From: Microcystis sp. T1-4
GTDB taxonomy: Bacteria; Cyanobacteriota; Cyanobacteriia; Cyanobacteriales; Microcystaceae
NCBI RefSeq assembly: GCF_000297435.1
Contig: NZ_CAIP01000060.1
Span: 1-6,912 of the forward strand
Length of the DNA: 6,912 bases
Reading direction: 5' to 3'
The number at the start of each line of letters is the position of its first letter. Position 1 is the stretch's first letter. A program made the position numbers and the translations under genes. Under the pieces are notes generated by a model. The model made no database searches, was not told where the DNA came from, and saw nothing but the letters and a program-made list of their open reading frames with translations. Below, piece by piece: positions 4,106 through 6,912 of the stretch.

Positions 4106-6282
4106 CTCGCAGTGAAACACCTCGTGAAACTTGGCTGCAACCGATTGTCGCTCTTCTGGGAGAAGGGGAATTCGCCGAGGCTTATGCTTTGGCTGCATAC
4201 TTTCCTAACACTCGCAATAGGCAACTCGTACAACTTGCTGCATTGTTGGGACAAAATAAGGTGACAGAAGCCAGCGATCTTTTGGGGGGATTATCTCGTT
4301 CATGGATCAGAATGATGTTAGTCAAGGGATCCCCAGTGATGTCCGGAACGGTTCTTCAAAGCCTTGTAGCTGAATTTGCAACTATTTTGAGCCAAGTCGA
4401 TTTGGACCTCCTTGAGACAGCTTATCAAGCTATTAAGGATCAATATTTCGAGTTGGCTGATTTCTGTATTCAATTTCAACTGCTCACTCATCCAGAAACA
4501 AGCTTATCAGTAATCCGTGAGGGACTAAGGCTAAGAAAAACTGAATTTGTTCAAGACATAAACTCATATGTAAAGGGGGAACCGACGATTAAGGTTCCAC
4601 CCGGCAAATTGGCAGGTGGAGAAGCGGATTTAAACAGAAAATATATCGGCAACCCGGGTTATTTTAACTCGAATAAAGGGAGTATTAACGAGCGTGGGGA
4701 GTTTATTCGGCCGCCTTGCTCTGAGCAGCCTAAACCCCTTCCGTCGTCTAATAGCGTAACAATTCAACGCCACACTCGAATCGAATTCCCATCAGAATGT
4801 GTTCTTGAGCAAAAAGCTGAGTTAAAGATTCAGCTAACTCAAGAGATTCCAAAATTTACTCGTGTTCCAGAAAAAATTTGGCTTACAGTAGGACGTAATA
4901 CTAAGCAAGTTAAACTAAATGTCAAGGTTACTGCTCCAGCATTTGCCATAAGACCTTATCAACAGCAGTTGACTGTTCCAGTTAAAGGCGATTCCAACGA
5001 AGTGATTTTTACCCTTGTTCCTCTTGAAAGAGGTGAGCAAGTGATTGAGATTGAGTTTTTCAGAGGAGCAACAAGAGTTGGGTATGTAATCGTTCAAACT
5101 AACGTAACTTTCTCATCATATCATGAAATATCGCCAAAAGTTTTATCAATGGAAGACCCAATTGATGGTCTCAAAAACTTAGAAAGTATGACGGTTAATC
5201 CCGATAAACATACACTTAATGTTACTTGGATTGAGAGAGAAAGTAAATTACTCTATACTATCTTCCCTGCCAATCGCTTAGGCGAGTGGGAGAAAACAAT
5301 TCCTAATATTCAGCAACAAATTGAAGATGATTTGCGAAGTTTGAATGCTTTCCTGACAGAAGTAGTGCAACAAGGAAACCCCTCTGATGAGCGTTGGGAG
5401 AGTATCTGTTTCAATCTTCAGAGTGTTGGCGCTAACTTGTTCGAGATGTTAATTCCCTCTGAAGTGGCCAAACAAATGGGAACTTGGAAGATTGGTTCTC
5501 CTGTCATTATCTCCACTAATGAACAGTGGATTCCTTGGGAATTAATGTACAACGGCGAAGATTTTTGGGGAAAGAAGTTTATTATTGCTCGCTCTCCTCG
5601 CCTCAGCGATAGTCAAGATTTACCAGATAAAAATAGACCTGAAAGTAAGGGAAAAAGACAAATCAAGCGGATTGTCAATATTGTCGGTGGAGATGTACCT
5701 TCCTCGGAAGCAGAGCGAGCTACCCATCTATTCTCTAATCTTCTCCCCCCGGAAGCGGTACAATTGTTAGCTAAACAGCCAATTTCGTCCCTTGTAAAAG
5801 CTATTCCAGGCACAGATGCGCTTCATTTTACCTGTCACGGACATTTAGAACCGCACCTACTCCAAATTGCTGGCGATAAGAACAAAACTCGGATTGAAAA
5901 CTTGCTCCCTGAAACCATCCAAAGGCTACCCCTTGATCCGGGTAGTCTTGTGTTTGCTAACGCCTGTGCTTCAACCGTTCCCGTGTTAACCTTTGGAAAA
6001 TTTAGCAGTTTTGGCTGGAAATTTTATCAGCGTGGTGCAGATGCTTTCATTGGAACTTTAGGAGCCGTACCAGTGAAATATGCCGTCAACTTTGCCGAAA
6101 TTGTTTACCGTGAATTATTCAACCCAGATGAGAAAATTACTATCGGACAGGCTGTAGCCAAAGCCAAAGAAGTTGCAGCCAACGAAAGAAACTTATTCTG
6201 GCTACTGTATTGTATTTATGGCGATCCAGATTTCTCGATTGTACAGCAAAAAAATTCCAAGGAGGAAGACCATGCCAATTAA
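4099..6282 (+). CDS. CHAT-domain caspase-like protease
   Basis: This 727-residue protein has a C-terminal CHAT (caspase HetF associated with TPRs) peptidase domain at about 380-715. The likely catalytic dyad is H580 in ALHFTCHGHL and C623 in LVFANACAST. Other CHAT landmarks are WIPWELMYNGEDFW (477-490) and the closing FWLLYCIYGDPDFSI. Residues 1-160 are mostly helical with no clear repeat and could be an adaptor or effector-associated domain. Residues 160-218 look like a flexible linker, and 219-338 are beta-rich and Ig-like. The family cleaves proteins, often in immunity or regulated cell death; this substrate is unknown. There is no signal peptide, so it is cytoplasmic. The ATG at 4099 has a weak AAAGGG 8 bases upstream. 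The gene overlaps its companion by 11 bp. Its first codons lie on the antisense of the surface-protein remnant, suggesting it replaced that gene's 5' part. Confidence 0.88.
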   Translation: METRSETPRETWLQPIVALLGEGEFAEAYALAAYFPNTRNRQLVQLAALLGQNKVTEASDLLGGLSRSWIRMMLVKGSPVMSGTVLQSLVAEFATILSQVDLDLLETAYQAIKDQYFELADFCIQFQLLTHPETSLSVIREGLRLRKTEFVQDINSYVKGEPTIKVPPGKLAGGEADLNRKYIGNPGYFNSNKGSINERGEFIRPPCSEQPKPLPSSNSVTIQRHTRIEFPSECVLEQKAELKIQLTQEIPKFTRVPEKIWLTVGRNTKQVKLNVKVTAPAFAIRPYQQQLTVPVKGDSNEVIFTLVPLERGEQVIEIEFFRGATRVGYVIVQTNVTFSSYHEISPKVLSMEDPIDGLKNLESMTVNPDKHTLNVTWIERESKLLYTIFPANRLGEWEKTIPNIQQQIEDDLRSLNAFLTEVVQQGNPSDERWESICFNLQSVGANLFEMLIPSEVAKQMGTWKIGSPVIISTNEQWIPWELMYNGEDFWGKKFIIARSPRLSDSQDLPDKNRPESKGKRQIKRIVNIVGGDVPSSEAERATHLFSNLLPPEAVQLLAKQPISSLVKAIPGTDALHFTCHGHLEPHLLQIAGDKNKTRIENLLPETIQRLPLDPGSLVFANACASTVPVLTFGKFSSFGWKFYQRGADAFIGTLGAVPVKYAVNFAEIVYRELFNPDEKITIGQAVAKAKEVAANERNLFWLLYCIYGDPDFSIVQQKNSKEEDHAN
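6259..6265 (+). promoter_or_regulatory. Strong Shine-Dalgarno for companion gene
   Basis: AAGGAGG lies 6 bases before the ATG at 6272, inside the last codons of the CHAT gene. It is the only near-perfect ribosome binding site in the window. It decides the companion's start over the longer in-frame reading from 6173, and points to deliberate, possibly high, expression of the small partner. Confidence 0.8.
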
Positions 6283-6604
6283 AGTATATGCCACAGCCGT
6301 CGATCCAGCTTCAGTTAGTAGCTTACAAACTGAGGATGAGGAAATCCTGACTACTTTGGGACCACAAGAGGAAACCGTCGCAGTTCAGTTGCAAGAACTC
6401 TTTGAATCTGTGATGGAAGCTCTTTCAAGCAAGGTAGATGTAGAAAGTCAGTTGACTGTTGAAATTAATGGTTCAGTCAGCCTAAAGGCGCAGGGAGGAC
6501 TCAAATATCTGTTTTTCAACATTGGAGCAGAAACAGCCAATACAAACACGATGAAAGTTACCCTATCTACAACTTTGCAGCCAAAAATACAGAAAACGAA
6601 GTAA
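6272..6604 (+). CDS. Small companion protein of the CHAT protease
   Basis: The 110-residue protein begins MPIKVYATAV. It has an acidic N-terminal half (EDEEILTTLG, QEETVAVQLQELFESVMEALSSK at about 21-54), followed by a beta-rich half with alternating hydrophobic residues (SQLTVEINGSVSLKAQGG at 59-76, then NTMKVTLSTTLQPKI). There is no signal peptide, membrane segment or catalytic motif. The layout of a helix followed by V-E-I-N-G-S-V-S-L-K-A and a final strand resembles the small Trypco1/Pepco-like domains known to sit beside trypsin, caspase and CHAT peptidases in conflict systems. That match is by eye. The 11-bp overlap with the protease gene implies one transcript and translational coupling. 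It could be an inhibitor, an activator, a sensor or a substrate of the protease; the sequence does not decide. Confidence 0.8.
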   Translation: MPIKVYATAVDPASVSSLQTEDEEILTTLGPQEETVAVQLQELFESVMEALSSKVDVESQLTVEINGSVSLKAQGGLKYLFFNIGAETANTNTMKVTLSTTLQPKIQKTK

Positions 6605-6645
6605 ATGTCCACCATTAAAACAAAAAGCCAGAGGTCGGTATCCGG

Positions 6646-6698
6646 TCTCTCAAAGAAAACGGGTTTCTCAAAGAGTTTCTCAAAGAAAACCGTTTTCT
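6646..6698. repeat. TTTCTCAAAGAAAAC repeat block with inverted ends
   Basis: TCTCAAAGAAAAC occurs at 6648-6660 and again at 6678-6690, with a third partial copy (TTTCTCAAAGAG) between. AGAAAACGG (6654-6662) and CCGTTTTCT (6690-6698) form a 9-bp inverted repeat spanning the block. It lies between two convergent genes and includes the stop codon of the gene to its right. It could help end transcription of the CHAT operon (T5 at 6707-6711), but the stem is long-looped and weak. It resembles a dispersed repeat. Confidence 0.55.
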
Positions 6699-6912
6699 AG
6701 ATATTGATTTTTGCCAAAGACTGCTTAAATTCTGCGAGAGAATTAGCAGTAGCTGCTAATTTAACAATCTCTTGTAATGTAGATAGTACCGAAACTTTAT
6801 TCAGGTATTGTTCCACATCTAAAGGAACTTCACCTAAGCGAGCTTGCAAAACTGTTTTGACAAAATCACGAGCATTTTCTAACGCTCCAATTTCCTTACC
6901 GATTTCCTTACC
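6697..6912 (-). CDS. C-terminal fragment of Rpn-like putative transposase
   Basis: The frame is open from the right edge of the window to a TAG at 6697-6699, giving the last 71 residues of a longer protein. It begins GKEIGKEIGALENARDF, encoded by two copies of a 12-bp unit (GGTAAGGAAATC and a near-copy). It continues with a helical tail (LQARLGEVPLDVEQYLNKV, LQEIVKLAATANSLAEF). GKEIG-type repeats before this tail are characteristic of cyanobacterial PD-(D/E)XK nuclease family putative transposases (Rpn, recombination-promoting nuclease). The nuclease domain itself would lie outside the window, so the call is by tail only. The stop codon falls in the repeat block to its left. Confidence 0.65.
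   Translation of the reverse strand, partial: GKEIGKEIGALENARDFVKTVLQARLGEVPLDVEQYLNKVSVLSTLQEIVKLAATANSLAEFKQSLAKINI

Noticed and set aside
4099..6282. TPR-CHAT protease of a type III-E CRISPR system
   Set aside because: No cas gene or CRISPR array is in the window, and the N-terminal half shows an Ig-like domain rather than an obvious TPR array. Only the CHAT domain is shared.
6605..6700. 31-codon frame MSTIKTKSQR directly after the companion stop codon
   Set aside because: The TAA-ATG contact looks operon-like, but most codons come from the TTTCTCAAAGAAAAC repeats and no ribosome binding site precedes it.
1..6912. tRNA, rRNA, riboswitch or integrase attachment site
   Set aside because: I found no cloverleaf, no conserved rRNA stretch and no direct repeat next to a tRNA end on either strand. 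Reading by eye cannot fully exclude a small RNA.

Overview
The window looks like a chromosomal segment of a unicellular cyanobacterium, most likely Microcystis or a close relative. This rests on a HIP1 octamer (GCGATCGC), dense 7-bp tandem repeats of the CTGATAA and TTGCC types between genes, a remnant of a cyanobacterial surface protein, several small non-autonomous mobile elements, and a C-terminal piece of a PD-(D/E)XK (Rpn-like) putative transposase ending the window. The species assignment comes from pattern recognition and was not tested by a search.

Left half (1-3217), housekeeping. A multi-pass membrane protein of unknown function (16-627) converges, with one base between the stop codons, on moaB (629-1132, minus), a molybdenum cofactor protein. 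A MITE-like insertion of about 236 bp abuts the moaB start codon. It contains a perfect 13-bp G/C hairpin and a four-tract G-quadruplex motif. Next come a promoter candidate, two small palindromes and a rodZ-like gene (1605-2468). That gene converges on a gene for an exported dihaem c-type cytochrome (2705-3217, minus). The gap between these two is filled by three families of short repeats that run into the ends of both genes.

Middle (3218-4098), a graveyard of mobile and surface-protein DNA. A decayed IS200/IS605-type right end (about 3248-3480) lies just upstream of the cytochrome gene. Then follows the decayed 3' part of a large RTX/bluetail-type surface protein gene on the minus strand (3624 to about 4105). 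It is split by an 87-bp element with 11-bp inverted ends and a TA target duplication. Conceptual removal of that element restores a canonical repeat reading frame.

Right half (4099-6912), the likely accessory system. A 727-residue CHAT-domain (caspase-like) protease with a visible His/Cys dyad overlaps by 11 bp a 110-residue companion protein that has a strong Shine-Dalgarno sequence. The pair resembles the peptidase-plus-small-companion modules of bacterial conflict systems. It is the best candidate here for an undescribed or poorly described immune or cell-death system. After a short repeat block, the Rpn-like gene runs inward from the right edge.
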